A stretch of DNA of 64,000 nt from Capra hircus (lineage: Eukaryota > Chordata > Mammalia > Artiodactyla > Bovidae). Positions 1-12,215 of this stretch are shown here, piece by piece (the first letter of the stretch is position 1; every line of letters starts with the position of its first letter). Below the pieces are notes generated by a model. The model saw only the letters and a program-made list of their open reading frames with translations, ran no database searches and was not told where the DNA came from. The stretch is taken from positions 33,537,324-33,601,323 of the forward strand of contig NC_030826.1 of NCBI RefSeq assembly GCF_001704415.2, in the 5' to 3' direction. Position numbers and translations under genes: made by a program.

Positions 1-2439
1 TCTGTTGCTAGGAATTGTGTATGAGATTGTTTTTGCCGTGTAACAAAACCATTCCAAGAACAGTAGCTTCACACAGTGAGCACACCTGATTCTCACAGTT
101 CTGTGGTCCAGCTGAATGGCTCTGGTTGGCTTTGCATGGCTGGTGCTCAGTGGCCTGGGGGCCCTCACCTGTGTTTGTGGGTTTGCTTGACGTTCTGCTG
201 TCGACTGCTGGCCCAACCCCATTCAGGAGTGCCTGGTGTCAGAGGACGAGCCCTGGACACTCAGTCCTCAGCCCTGACTAGGATCTGTTAGTGTCCCATT
301 GGCCGAGTCCAGGGTCAACGTGGGAAGTAGAGTCCACCTCAGGGGGAGCACAGCCCTGTGCGCCTAGGGGTGGTGGGGGCAGAGTCCTTGCAGCTGCCAT
401 GCATGGAAAGGACCCCAGCTGGTTTAAGCAGGATGGAATTGGTAAAACACAAATATTTGTAAGAAAAATCTTGGGGAGGCCTGGGAATAGGATCAGAGCT
501 GAGGACATGCAGAATGGATGTCATTGCACTGCTGTACCCCTCGTCCACTGCTGCTCTGGGGGCTTGATCCTGTGGCGACTCCACCTCGTGTGCAGAGAAG
601 ACCCAGGGCCACTTTGCACCTCCTGGGTCACACAAAAGACCCTGTTTGCAAGGCAGGTAGAGCTCAGGCCCAGTCATCGCCTTTGCATGGATTGGAGAGG
701 CCAAGGGTAAGGATCTACACAGAAATGTGGGTGGTGTCCTGAGGGGTCAGGGCCTAGAAGAAGGGAGACCTGGAAATCCGATGTGAGGGGGTCTGGGGGT
801 GGCCCATGCCGATGACCTAGGGAGCAGGCACACAGCGTTGTGTTTCATGTCAGTGGCCACCAGGGGGAGCGCCAGGCAAACCAGGTCGCAGATGACTCAT
901 CCAGAGGTGGACCAGCCTTATTTCCAGACCCCGGTGCTGGCGTTGGCGCCAGAAGCCACAACCAGTGGCCCAAGTGCCCAGCGTGCAGCAGCCCCGCCGC
1001 TGACCTCCAGGCTGGCTCTCAAGAGGCCCACAGCAGCAAGCATGCAGGGTGGAGTGGTCACCAGGTCAGCACCCCACCTCCTGTGGGCTCCCCTTTTCTG
1101 TCTCGTGCTCCCTGGACACTTCCCAGCCAAATCCTGCATGGGAGCTCGGCTCCTCACCGCGAGGGCCTCCTCTCTCAGTGTCTGAGAACTGACTGGTCCC
1201 GTTTCCCTGTGGATGATGATGATTCTTTTTATAAGTACTTTGTGTCTGTTGCAGAAATCCTTACAAAGAACAAACTTTCCATCACCTCAGAGATTATATT
1301 AACATTTTGGTTCATCCACTCAGATGACCTCCCTGTGTAAACGACATCTTTTATAAAAATGCAGTTATAGAAATTATACTGTTTAAAAACTTGTGTATGA
1401 AGGTATTATGCGCAGCTGCCCTTTTTCAGGATCTGAAGCCTTTTCTCGAGTGGCTGCACCTTCATTTATCTCACTGGTCCAAACCTGAAGGGTCTGAGGG
1501 CTGTTCTGATCTGTGCTATTCATCAGCAATGCTACAGTGAGGCTGCTGGCACCTGGCGGTTCACTCCTTCAAGTTTCCTCGATAAATTCCTCTGCTGAAG
1601 CTGCACCCGAACCCATTGCCTCTTGCCCCCACTGTTCCAGCCCATGGTTTCTGGGGTATTCCATCCTGTTATCCCTTCTGTGGCTCTCAGGGTGCCCCTC
1701 GTCAGCTGCATCCCACAGAAAACACTCCCACGGCCAGCAGACACTTAGCATGGACGCCCCATGTTTCTTCTTTAGATAGGAGGAAATTCTCTCTGTGTGA
1801 TGTGATATCAATGGATACAGGTCACGATCCATGTGTCCACACCCACAGGAGGTCAATTCTGGGCTCTGAGCGGTGATGACGTGTCCACGGAGCTTCATCA
1901 ACTGTGACAGATATACCCACCGATGGGGATGTTGCTGGTGTCTGTGTGGTGGCAGGGGATGCACAGGAAGTCCCTTACTTTCCCTCCACATTTGCTGTGC
2001 CCAAAACTGCTCTAAAAGTAGCTTTAATTGTAAACAATGAAGTGTTTGGGGTATTCAGAAATATATAAAAATACTTAACACTGTTCCTTCCACCCAGCTT
2101 TAGAAATTATGTACACAGAAAGCCCTTGGTACATTACCACCCCTCTCCTGGTCTATTCCTCTCTATGCCGCGAAAGGTCACCGCTGTCCAGATTCGGCTT
2201 GTCGTCATTCACCCGTGTCTCAGCAAGTCCAGCCTCGCTCACTTGAAGCCAGAGCTGGTTTACATCTGGACCTGCTTCCTCTGATCCGCTGCACCTGGAG
2301 CCTCCACCCTGCCCGCGGGCATGGCGGGGGCTGGCTCTGCCCTTTGTCCACCCCAGCACCAGCAACTGGGAAGGGGGATCAGTAGATGGTGCTCATATGT
2401 TTGCTGCATTCCTGGGTCCATGTGGATGGGCTTTTTTTT
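1..2439. other. Intergenic, no gene seen
   Basis: Open frames here are short and without family resemblance. The first ~480 bases resemble an old decayed interspersed repeat that I cannot classify. Nothing else supported. Confidence 0.5.
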
Positions 2440-2770
2440 TTTTTTAATTTGTTGTGTTAAAACCTGCACGACATGAAGTTTAGCATCTTCACCGTTTTCA
2501 AGTGCACAGCTCAGAGGCAGTAAGCACGTGCACACTGTTGTACAGTCACCACCACCACCATCTCCAGAACCTTCTCTTTCCAAACTGAATCTCTGTCCCC
2601 ATTACACCCTCACTCCGCACCCCTCCCCTGTCCTCCTTTCCGTCTCTGGAATCACGTAGTCTGTCGTCCTGTGACCGGTGTCATTCAGCACAGTGCTTTC
2701 CAGGCTCATCCACATTGGAGCAGGGGTCAGGATCGCCTCCCTGTTTAAAGCTGAGTTAGTATAGTAGTGG
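2440..2770 (-). mobile_element. L1 3'-region fragment
   Basis: Text such as GTTTAGCATCTTCACCGTTT followed by a chain of motifs (CACGTAGTCTGTC, CATCCACATTG) is typical of the antisense L1 3' end common in mammals. Decayed. Confidence 0.5.
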
Positions 2771-4857
2771 TGCAGTGCTTTTGACCAGGCCATGCTCTCT
2801 GTAGAGGCTCTGTGGTTCCGAGGGCAGCTGTCGACCCCTCCCTAGAAACCCCAGCATGGACTCAGGGAAGTCTTCGTGTGTGGCAATCCAGGAATTACCA
2901 ACTCTCCAGCCCCCGCGGGGGGTCCCAGAGTCTGAATTGCCCCCTCCCCTTGGGCTCCAGCTGTTCTTCCTTTGTGCATTCTGGCTTTTCACCCATGGAG
3001 ACTTCACCCAGAGTTGAGGGAGAGAACTGACTCCCTCGTCTTCTCCAGCATCTCACTGCCATAGAAACAGAAAACTAGAAAGTATAGCACCTGTAAGAGT
3101 TGAGGAAGTCGTGAGCCTAACGGGGGACTGTGGCCTTTCCCTCCTCCCAAACACCCCCGAAGGATGGCGTCCCCACCCCTCCAAGCCCACTGAGGGGGAG
3201 CCCCAAGAGAGATGGGGGTGCCTGCAAAAGGGACATCTCCTCACACAGGGGCCTTGTTGAACTACCCTCACCTGAGCTGATGGAACTGGAGAGACGGCTA
3301 GTCAGAGGGCCCGTTTAGGTCATGAGGATGTGAGTTTCCTCCAGCTGACTGCGCTGTGAGGAAGCATGGCCTCAGACCATCTTGCTGATACCCGGGGAGC
3401 CTCAGCCAGCTGAGGGGACCCACAGATGATGCTGTGGAGGGTGGGGCAGGGGCAGAGAGGACTGGAAACCCCTTTCCTGGTAACTGGGTGGAGGCAGGAG
3501 CTGTGGGGCCCCTGGACACCCACAGAGGCTGCCAGGAGCACTAGGTAACGGTAAGTAGCAAAGACTCTGCCCTGGTTCACTCTCCTGCCAGCAAAACTCC
3601 GTCCCCCTCACCGCCACCCCTGCAGTGGACAGAGCCTCGGGATGTCGGAGGGGAGCGAGCTAGGTCTGTCCTCTTCCTGGGGACATGGGCCAGAGCTGAG
3701 CTGGCACAGGCCGTGCACTGAGATCAAAGTGCTTAGTTAGCCTGGACGGAGCTTTGGGCACCGGAAATTGACCAGAAAGTGATGGGAGCCTCTTGGAATG
3801 TTTGAAGGGGTGGAAAATAAAGATCTGAGGAGGCCCAGCTGGAGCTGAACTGAGAACAAATTGAAAAGCCATTTTGTATTCATACTTCACTTGGTCCAAA
3901 TTTTTGTGTAGAACTAAAAGCACGAGACTCTCCAAGGGGTGAGGAAAGAGCAAAGGACACATGCTGGGGGAGTGTGGAAAGTGATTCACCTGAATGTCAG
4001 GACAGAAGGGGGATTCCTCGAGGGCCTCCTGGGGCAGCAGAGGCACAGGCCAGCGTAGGGACAGAAACTTGGGATTTTGCTCTCCTCACTTGTAGGAAAG
4101 TGTGCATCTGATTACAGAGCTGGGAGGAAGGGGACCATCAAGGCCATGCAGGGGAGAAGCGCTAACAGATCAACAGGGAAAGTAGGGAACAGGGACCATC
4201 AGAGAGGAGAGAACAACACGAAGAGTGGGCGCTAAGGAAATGGGAAGAATATAATGGAAAGTTCCAGGAAGACTGTCAGGCGGGCATCTAAGACCAACCT
4301 ACCGTCCGTCATTTACAAGAAATGCATAAAACAGCAGGATAAATGGCTGGAGGTAATGAGGTATGCAGACAGGTGCAAGCAAAAATAATGCAGGAACAGC
4401 TGTATTCACATCAGATAAGGTGGCATTTATGGCTGAAGCGTGAAGAGAAAAGGCAAAAATCATAAGGAGGGCCAGTCGTAAAGTTGTATGAGCAAAGCAA
4501 ACTGTGGTTAAATATACACAGCAGAAGTATTGTAAGGACAGTTGGATAAAAATACAGTTAACCGTGAGAGGTTTTTATACACATTGCCTAGAGTTAGACC
4601 AAGTAAATAAAAAGGAATAGTGTCCAGAAATAATTAGTACATTTGATAGGTAAAGATTCTTACAGCTATGAACAGAAAACATACCTCTCATTCGTATGTC
4701 CCTGGCATGGCTACAAAGATTATGTGACCACAAACAAAGCCTGAACCAATACAGGAAAGCAGAGAAGAGAGATAAAGTTTATCATAATCTGAGAAAGTTG
4801 TCAGTAACTAATAAAGATGTGACGAATATAATGTTAACTGCTTTGATAATAGGAAAG
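2771..4857. other. Intergenic, no gene seen
   Basis: No coding frame with recognisable content and no clear repeat. The segment 4080-4850 is A-rich and looks like a decayed LINE, unproven. Confidence 0.4.
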
Positions 4858-4965
4858 TGTGTTAGTTGCTCAGTCGTGTCCAACTCTTTGTGACCTGTAG
4901 CCTGCCAGGCTCCTCTGTGCATGGGATTCTCCAGGCAAGAATGCTGGAGTGGGTCCCTGATTAAT
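4858..4965 (-). mobile_element. Bov-tA-type SINE fragment
   Basis: CAGTCGTGTCCAACTCTTTG, then GCCAGGCTCCTCTG and the CTGGAGTGGG core, written antisense. Confidence 0.8.
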
Positions 4966-5168
4966 GGGAAACACGCTTCTAAAAAGACAGGCCATCAAGG
5001 AGGAAATTAAAAACTATTAGAAAGCAGTGAAAATAGGAATGTTACATTCTCCAGGACATGGCAAAACCACATTCAGTGGAAAATAAAATGACTTAAAAGC
5101 CATCTGTATTAAAATAGAAAAACAAAAGTCCAAGGACCTACTTTTTCAGTTTAAGTACAAAAGAAAAC

Positions 5169-5347
5169 TGCTTGCATGCTTAGTTGCATCTGACTCTTTG
5201 CAACCCCTTGGACTGTAGCCCACCAGGTTCCTCTGTGAAGTGTGTTGCCATTCCCTTCTCCAGGGGATTTTCCGGACCCAGGGATTGCACCTGGGTCTGC
5301 TGCACTGGCAGGTGAATCCTTTGCTGTCTGAGCCGCCTGGGAAGCCC
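5169..5347 (-). mobile_element. Bov-tA SINE
   Basis: Near full length: TGACTCTTTGCAACCC core through GAGCCGCCTGGGAAGCC end, antisense. Confidence 0.9.
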
Positions 5348-5644
5348 ACAAAAGGGAAGTAGGAAGATGGAATTGATGAAGAACAGAAATGAATCAGAAA
5401 CCTACCTGCACACTTCTCTTAGAAGATAAGTGGGGCCTAGCCTTTGTGAACACCGAGGAGCAGAAGAGCCATGGCTCGCCCAGACTTCCTTTCCTTGTGA
5501 ATGAAGAATGAGTCACAGAGCCACACAAGGCTAAGGTTCCGCCGAAAGGAGGCATGATGGCAGTCAGGAGAGGAAAGCACGTTGAGGGAATGGGTGATGC
5601 CGAAGGGTGTGAACCTCCAAAGGAGGCTGAGGAATCAGTGCCAG

Positions 5645-6110
5645 GTGAGCCCTGGCTCCATCACTCACGCACCGTGTGACCTTAGGCCAATTACTTAGCC
5701 TCTCAGTGCTTCTGTTTCCTCATCTATGCTGCTGCTAAGTCGCTTCAGTCGTGTCCGACTCTGTGCGACCCCATAGACGGAAGCCCACCAGGCTCCCCCG
5801 TCCCTGGGATTCTCCAGGCAAGAACACTGGAGTGGGTTGCCATTTCCTTCTCCAATGCGTGAAAGTGAAAAGTGAAAGGGGGGGTTGCTAAGAGTCAGAC
5901 ACGACTGAGCCTACCAGGCTTTGCCATCCATGGGATTTTCCAGGCAAGAGTACTAGAGTGGGGTGCCATTGCCTTCTCCATTCCTCATCTATAAACTGGA
6001 CAAGATAACTGTTCCTACCCCTTGGGCAGTTATGAGGATTAAATGGGCTCATATAGGGAATGTGTGCACTAAGCCTCTCGACGGGCTCAGAGTAAATGAT
6101 AAAATACTGC
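5645..6110 (+). mobile_element. MIR element split by a BovA2 SINE
   Basis: GTGACCTTAGGCCAATTACT and TTTCCTCATCTAT on the left, then AACTGGACAAG and TATGAGGATTAAATG on the right of 5728-5980, follow the MIR consensus in order. Confidence 0.7.
5728..5980 (-). mobile_element. BovA2 SINE with 12-base target duplication
   Basis: Two-part BovA2, antisense. TTCCTCATCTAT occurs at both 5716-5727 and 5981-5992, the target site duplication inside the MIR. Confidence 0.95.
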
Positions 6111-7720
6111 AACTCTAGATGAACCATGCAGGGTGGGAGAGAGCCTGCCTCGTTCAAACTAAATCATATTTCTTGGCTGTGCAGACACTCATCATAAGCA
6201 GAGATGCCATAAATCCAGTCCCCGGACAAAAGACAGATGGAGGAAAATAGTACTAGTGACCCACCGGCTGTCACAGCAGGAGCTCCTAAACATGAACAAG
6301 GAAAACACAGAACAGAAGTAGCCTGGGAGGCCACTTGGGGCACATGTGTGAGGACGCCCCCAGCACGGGGTCAGGGAACAGCCAAGAAATGAGAACACGG
6401 GGCGCCGGCAGCCCGATTGGACCATGGCCTAGACGGCCCGCTGGCCTCTGGGGACCGCCATCAGTCAACAGGCAGGAGATCAAAAATGCCAACATTCCTG
6501 GGAGTCTGTTACAAAGAAACAAAAACACCAGTAAGTTCAAGGAGGCTTCTGGAGCATAGGTCAAAGCTGGTGGCTTCCCCCAGCAGGGAGCATTCTGGTC
6601 CCATCACATCAGACTTTGTGGATATTAGTGCTGAACGGCTACAAGAGGGGACAGAGTGGACCCCGTTGTCCCCTGCCTGGACGGTGGGGAATTGTGCCCA
6701 CCACTCAGAGGCAACACAACACCACCGGGGATCAGAATCCGTGTTCCGTGAGACCCTGTCTTAAAAACGGGACAGCCGCCAGTGTGTCTTGCACGTTTAA
6801 CTTTATCAGATGTTATCTAAGGATTGGGACAAAGATAGCCACCAGTGTGTCTTGCACATTTAACTTTATCAGATGTTATGTAAGGATTAGGACAAATTCC
6901 ACAACATGCTGGAATTTGCAGGGCGCTGATGGGGGGAGAGGCAAGCCAGGTTCAGTGAGAAAGGAACCCGTGTCTCTAAAAACCAGTCACCACATTTGTG
7001 CAGGTTCACAAAACTATATCTGTGGGATCATCATGCAGAAATAAACAGATACTTGCCCCTTTTAGAGTAATTATTAAACTTGGTGTGCAATGGAGTGCAC
7101 TCTCTGTGTTCATCTGTAGTCAGGGTGCGGCTTCCCACACTCAGAGGAGCAGGTGTGCCAGGCGGGCCACAGCCTGCCCTCCAGCGGACGTGCAGGGGCT
7201 CCGGGCAGGGTTCGGGCCAGGAGCCCAGTTCACTGTGACTTGCATTTTGTTGCTGCAGGCTGGCGCTAGCCCTGGGCTGCCCTTGGTTCAGGCTCAGCCC
7301 TGGCTTCCTGGATGCTGCCTCGGAGTCTGCAGGGTATGAAGGCCAGGGCCAGGTGACAGTGGGGCACCTTGGCAGCACCCTTTGGGGAGCTGCCTGCCTG
7401 CTCCCACTACCTCCCAGGGGTGCAAACCTGTACCTTCTCCGACCCAAGTCTCAGCCCTCGGGGTGGATAGAAGTTCCTTCCTGCATTTTCCTGGACATGC
7501 AGCCAGCCTCGCTCACCTTGCTGCTCCCAGGAGAGGCTCTGTAAACAGTCATTGAAATCCCAGTGTCCTCTAGTGGCTCAGTGTCCAGCTGCTGACTGAA
7601 GGAACCCAGGACAGGGAACCCTCAGGTCAGGAATGGAGTGCTGTTGGGCAAAGCCAAGTCCAGCCTGCCCCACACACCCTGGCACCCTCACTCCCTTCAG
7701 GCCCTGGCAGTCAGCCCTCT
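6111..7720. other. Intergenic, unassigned, around a 63-base duplication
   Basis: No ruminant SINE and no gene-like frame. It could be a decayed LTR element (6200-7080 has several features of one) but no terminal repeats were found. Confidence 0.3.
6775..6900 (+). repeat. 63-base tandem duplication, two copies
   Basis: 6775-6837 and 6838-6900 are about 90% identical (core GTGTGTCTTGCAC, TTTAACTTTATCAGATGTTAT). No known repeat recognised around it. Confidence 0.9.
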
Positions 7721-7794
7721 AGGTCAGTGAGCCCACACTGCACTGCATCTGGAAGTTTATATGGCAGGTGCACAGCTGGATCTCAGTGGACTCT

Positions 7795-7850
7795 GATGCA
7801 CTGGAAGCCCAGGGTCTTAACCACTGGACTTCCAGGGAAGTCCCACGCTT
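7795..7850 (-). mobile_element. CHR-2-type SINE fragment
   Basis: GTCTTAACCACTGGACTTCC and AGGGAAGTCCC are the antisense head of the family. Confidence 0.6.
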
Positions 7851-7986
7851 CAGCTTTTGATGTGGTCCACTTACCTTTTTTTTTTTTTTTTTTTGGTTGC
7901 TTGTGCTTTTGGTTGTCTATCTAAGAAACCATTGCCTAATATAAGGACATGAAGATTTACTCCTGTGTTTTCCTGTAGTATGAAAG

Positions 7987-8192
7987 GCAAATATGGCTTA
8001 GATGGTAAAGAATCTGCCTACAATGTGGGAGACCCAGGTTGGCTCTCTGGGTCAGGAAGATCCCCTGGAGAAGGGAATGGCAATCTACTCCAGTATTCTT
8101 GCCTGGGGAATGCCATGGACAGAGGAGTCTGGTATGCTACAGCCCATGGGGTCCCAAAGAATTGGACATGACTGAACAACTAACACTTTCTT
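7987..8192 (+). mobile_element. Bov-tA SINE
   Basis: Sense: TGGTAAAGAATCTGCCTACA head, GATCCCCTGGAGAAGGGAAT middle, GGACATGACTGAACAACTAA end. Confidence 0.9.
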
Positions 8193-8425
8193 GTAGCTTT
8201 AGCTCTTACATTTAGGTGGATGATACGTTTTGAGTTAATTTTTGCATATGGTGTGGGGTAAGGGTCCAAGTTCATCCTTTTGCATGTAGATATTCCATTG
8301 TGCAATGCTATTTGTTGGAAAGACCATTCTCTCCTTGCTGAATTGTCTTGGCAGCCTTGTCAAAAGTCAGTTGGCTATATGTGTAACAGTTTATCTCTGG
8401 ATTCAGCTCTGTTCCATTGATCTAT

Positions 8426-8637
8426 GCGTGCATGCTAAGTTGCTTCAGTTGTTTCTGAATCTTTGTGATCCCATGGACTGTAGCCCACCAAGCTTCTCTG
8501 TCCATGGGATTCTCCAGACAAGAATACTGGAGTGGGTGCCATTTCCTTCTCCAGGGGATCTTCCTGACCCAGGGATGGAACCCATGTGTCTTATGTCTCC
8601 TGGATTCTTTACCACTAGTGCCACCTGGGAAGCCCCT
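8426..8637 (-). mobile_element. Bov-tA SINE
   Basis: Antisense, GCTAAGTTGCTTCAGTTG through GCCACCTGGGAAGCCCC. Confidence 0.9.
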
Positions 8638-8679
8638 CCACTGATCTGAATGTTTGTTTTATGTCAGCACCACAATCTT

Positions 8680-8799
8680 CTTTTTTTTGGCTGCACCATG
8701 CAGCATGTTGGATCTAGTTCCCTGATCAGGGATCAAACCTGTGCTTCCTGCAATGGAAGCTCAGAGTCTTAACCACTGGACCCCCCAGAGAAGTCCCAG
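8680..8799 (-). mobile_element. CHR-2-type SINE
   Basis: TTTTTTTTGGCTGCACCATG to GAGAAGTCCC with the GGGATCAAACCTGTG box. Confidence 0.85.
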
Positions 8800-9439
8800 C
8801 AGCATCACCATCTTGCAGCTTTGTCATAGTTTTGAAATTGACTCTCTACCTTTGTTCTTCTTTTTCAAGATTGTTCTGTCTATTCTGGGTCCCTTGCGTT
8901 TACATAGAAACTTTAAAGTCAGTTTTTTATTCCTGCAAAAAAAAACACCCCAAAACTGGGATTTTAACAGGAATTGTATTGACTCTGTAAATCAATTTGG
9001 ACAGTATTGTCACGTTAATGTTACATTTTCTGATCCATGACATGTGATTTCATTTATTTAGATCTTTAATTTTTTTTTAACAAAGTGTGGCAGTTTTCAG
9101 CGTATAACTCTTACACTTCTTTTGTTGAATTTACACTTACTTCCCCTCTTCAATGCTGCTGTACAGGGAACTGATCCTGCTGGTTGGCATCTTCCTAGCT
9201 GTTCCTCCCTGGCACCCTTCCTCTTTCTATCTAGTTACTTGGAACCAGATCTCCAGGTTGGTTGGAACCAGCTGTGTACTGAGAACCAGAGCGTTCGGAA
9301 GGAGGGCAGGAGGGCTCCACCACAAGGAGCCCTTCCTCGGATATGTCCCTTCCCATTGGGGTTGCTTTGGCTGCATATCTCTTCCAGGGAGACGGCTTGG
9401 ACTGAGTGAGTCAGCCTGGGCTTTGGTGGGTCCAAAGGC

Positions 9440-9560
9440 TGGTTCTGCCACCTGTGAGTGATGGGAACTTGGACCAACGTTCTTTGAGCCTCCTTTCCCT
9501 CTTTATAAAATGGGGGGGAGGTGGTGATACCTTCCTGTAGAATTGTCATCAGAGGCCCCA
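9440..9560 (+). mobile_element. MIR fragment
   Basis: GAGCCTCCTTTCCCTCTTTA then TAAAATGGGG follows the MIR core loosely. Confidence 0.5.
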
Positions 9561-9864
9561 TGTGTCCAGCCACAGCACAAAGTGACTGCTGCCTGAGTGG
9601 TGGCCGTGATGATCACAGGCAGCTCGAGTTTGTGATGTGTCCCTGGAATAATGCCTCACATCATGCCTGCCGTTACCTAACAATTTCACGTTTGCCTCTA
9701 AAGACCTTGTACTCATCCCTTAGAACAGTTTCTCAGGTTTTATGCCCTCAGCCTAGCTTCTTGACCACTTGAAACATGTGAACTGAATTCTGTGCCTCGG
9801 ACCAATGTAAAATCTCTTTCTTATTCACATCATTACCATCAATCTTCCCAGGAGTTCCAAAATA

Positions 9865-9945
9865 TAGTTACATACATACATACATAGTTTACAGAATATA
9901 GTTTTGTAAATGCATATATAGATATATATATGTCTATAACATATA
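9865..9945. repeat. TACA/TATA simple repeat
   Basis: TACATACATACATACATAG followed by interrupted TA repeats. Confidence 0.8.
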
Positions 9946-10124
9946 GCAGGTATTAAACAATAAATAATATGATTTCCTTATAGCAACTTCTTAAAAGAAT
10001 AAAAGATCAAAGGGATCAAAGGGAACTCTTCCCAGTCACTGGTGAGTCAGTGGTTCTCCACCTTTACCTGGATGCCTCGGAATCCCTTAGAGGCCTCAGA
10101 ATCACTGGGAGGCCTTTTTTAGTT

Positions 10125-11430
10125 CAGTCACTCAGTCATGTCCGACTCTTTGCAACCCCATGAACTGCAACCCACCAGGCTTTCCTGTCCATCACCAATT
10201 CCCGGAGCTTGCCCAAACTCATGTCCATCGAGTCGGTGATGCCATCCAACCGTCTCATCCTCTGTCCCTTCTCCTCCTGCCTTCAGTCTTTCCCAGCATC
10301 AGGGTCTTTTCCAATGAGTCAGTTCTTCACATCAGGTGGCCAAAGGATTGGAGTTTCAGCTTTAGCATTGGTCCTTCCAATGAATATTCAGGACTGATTT
10401 CCTTTAGGATTAACTGGTTGGATCTCCTTGTAGTCCCAGGGACTCTCCAAAGTCTTCTCCAACACCGCAGTTCAAAAGCATCATTTCTTCAGTGCTCAGC
10501 TTTCTTTATGGCCCAATTCTCACATGCATACATGACTACTGGAAAAACCATAGCTTTGACTATGTACAGACAATTGTTGGCAAAGTAATGTCTCTGCTTT
10601 TTAATAGGCTGTCTAGGTTGGTCATAGCTTTCCTTCCAAGCAGCAAGTGTCTTTTAATTTCATGGCTGCAGTTACCATCTGCAGTGATTTTGGAGCCCAA
10701 GAAAATAATGTCTGTCACTGTTTCCATTGTTTCCCCATCTATTTGCCATGAAGTGATGGGACCAGATGCCATGATCTTCATATTTTGAATGTTGAGTTTT
10801 AAGCCAGCTTTTTCACTCTCCTCTTTTACTTTCATCAAGAGGCTCTTCAGTTCCTCTTCACTTTCTGCCATAAGGTTGGTGTCATCTGCCTATCTGAGGT
10901 TATTGATATTTCTCCCAGCAATCTTGATTCCACTTTTGCTTCATCCAGTCCAGCATTTCTCATGATGTACTCTGCATATAAGTTAAATAAGCAGGGTGAC
11001 AATATACAGCCTTAATGTACTCCTTTCCCAGTTTGGAACCAGTCTGAGTTGTTCCATGTCCAGTTCTAACTGTTGCTTCCTGACCTGTATACAGATTTCT
11101 CAGGAGGCAGGTGGTGGTCTGGTATTCCCATCTTTTGAAGAATTTTCCACAGTTTGTGGTGATCCTCACAGTCAAAGGCTTTGGTGTAGTCAATAGAGCC
11201 AAGTCAGTCAGTCAGTTCAGTTGCTCAGTCATGTCCAACTCTTTGTGACCCCATGGACTGCAGCACACCAGGCTTCCATCTATTACCAACTCCTGGAGCT
11301 TGCTCAGGCTCATGTCCATTGAGTCAGTGATGCTATCCAACCATCCCATCCTCTGTTGTTCCCTTCAGTAAAGCAGAAGTAGATGTTTTTCTGGAATTCT
11401 CTTGCTTTTTCTATGATCCAACAGATGTTG
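10125..11430 (-). pseudogene. BovB LINE 3' part with decayed reverse transcriptase
   Basis: Minus-strand frames at 10560-10871 and 10960-11202 read as broken BovB reverse-transcriptase pieces (for example AESEEELKSLLMKVKEESEK and NLYTGQEATVRTGHGTT). Frameshifts and stops separate them, and the YADD-containing stretch near 10900 is disrupted, so it is inactive. The BovB 3' end (CCCATGAACTGCAACCCACC) lies at the low-coordinate side. A second ruminant insert interrupts it at 11203-11362. Confidence 0.92.
11203..11362 (-). mobile_element. BovB-tail SINE or short BovB copy inserted in BovB
   Basis: GTCAGTTCAGTTGCTCAGTC to CCATCCCATCCTCTG interrupts the BovB text, which resumes with AAGCAGAAGTAGATGTTTTT. 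Confidence 0.8.
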
Positions 11431-11739
11431 GAAATTTGGGAGGCCTTGTAGCATCACCAGTGGCTGGGCCTCAGCCAGAGCTTCTGATCTTGTTGAGCAG
11501 GGGGGCCTGAGAATCTGCACCCTCGACAGTTTCAATCCCTTTGTTAATAGCACCTTATTAATAACTGCGATGACACATGACTTTGTTCCTGCCTCTGTGT
11601 GCCTGCTTTTGCTGTTCCAAGCCTCCCTGCTGTTCCTTCCCTAAATACCCCCCATTCAGTTCGGACTCTGTTTCCCCACTCACCCATTGTGGGACCTTCA
11701 TCAGAAGCCCTGCGGCATCTTATGCATCTTGCAGCCATT

Positions 11740-12011
11740 GCTGCTGCTGCTAAGTTGCTTCAGTTGTGTCCAACCCTGTGCGTCCCCATAGACAGCAGCT
11801 CACCAGGCTCCTCTGTCCCTGGGATCCTCCAGGCAAGAATACTGGAGTGAGTTGCCATTTCCTTTTCCAATGCATGAAAATGAAAAGTGAAAGTGAAGTT
11901 GCTCAGTCATATCTGACTCTTAGCGACCGAGGACTGTAGCCTACCAGGCTCCTCCGTCCATGGGATTCTCCAGGCAAGAATACTGCAGTGGGGTGCCATT
12001 TCCTTCTCCAC
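11740..12011 (-). mobile_element. BovA2 SINE
   Basis: Both halves present, joined by AATGAAAAGTGAAAGTGAAG. Confidence 0.95.
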
Positions 12012-12059
12012 TTGCAGCCACTACAGGTTTCATATTACTTTGAAACGCTCTCTGTTCAC

Positions 12060-12215
12060 TTCATCACATCACTCACTTATTGAGCATTTACTCTGTGCCA
12101 GACAGTGTTCTAGATGCTATGGACTCAGCAGTGAACAAAGCAAATTCTAGGTGGTGGCCAACAGATGGCAAACAGAATAAGTAGACAAATGGCCTGTCAG
12201 AGGCTGATATACCTT
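12060..12215 (+). mobile_element. L2-type fragment
   Basis: TTATTGAGCATTTACTCTGT, GCCAGACAGTGTTCTAGATG and CAGCAGTGAACAAAGCA follow the L2 3' consensus. Confidence 0.6.

Larger units (their letters stand above)
7890..9110 (-). mobile_element. L1 ORF2-region fragment carrying three SINE insertions
   Basis: Pieces such as CTAAGAAACCATTGCCTAAT, TTTGAGTTAATTTTTGCATA, GAATTGTCTTGGCAGCCTTG and TCTATTCTGGGTCCCTTG are in the expected antisense order, interrupted at 7987-8192, 8426-8637 and 8680-8799. Confidence 0.85.

Noticed and set aside
7987..8192. tRNA gene from the tRNA-like SINE head
   Set aside because: Bov-tA and CHR elements have decayed tRNA-derived heads, not a foldable tRNA.
10560..11202. 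A functional reverse transcriptase gene
   Set aside because: BovB frames are broken by stops and frameshifts and truncated at the 5' side.
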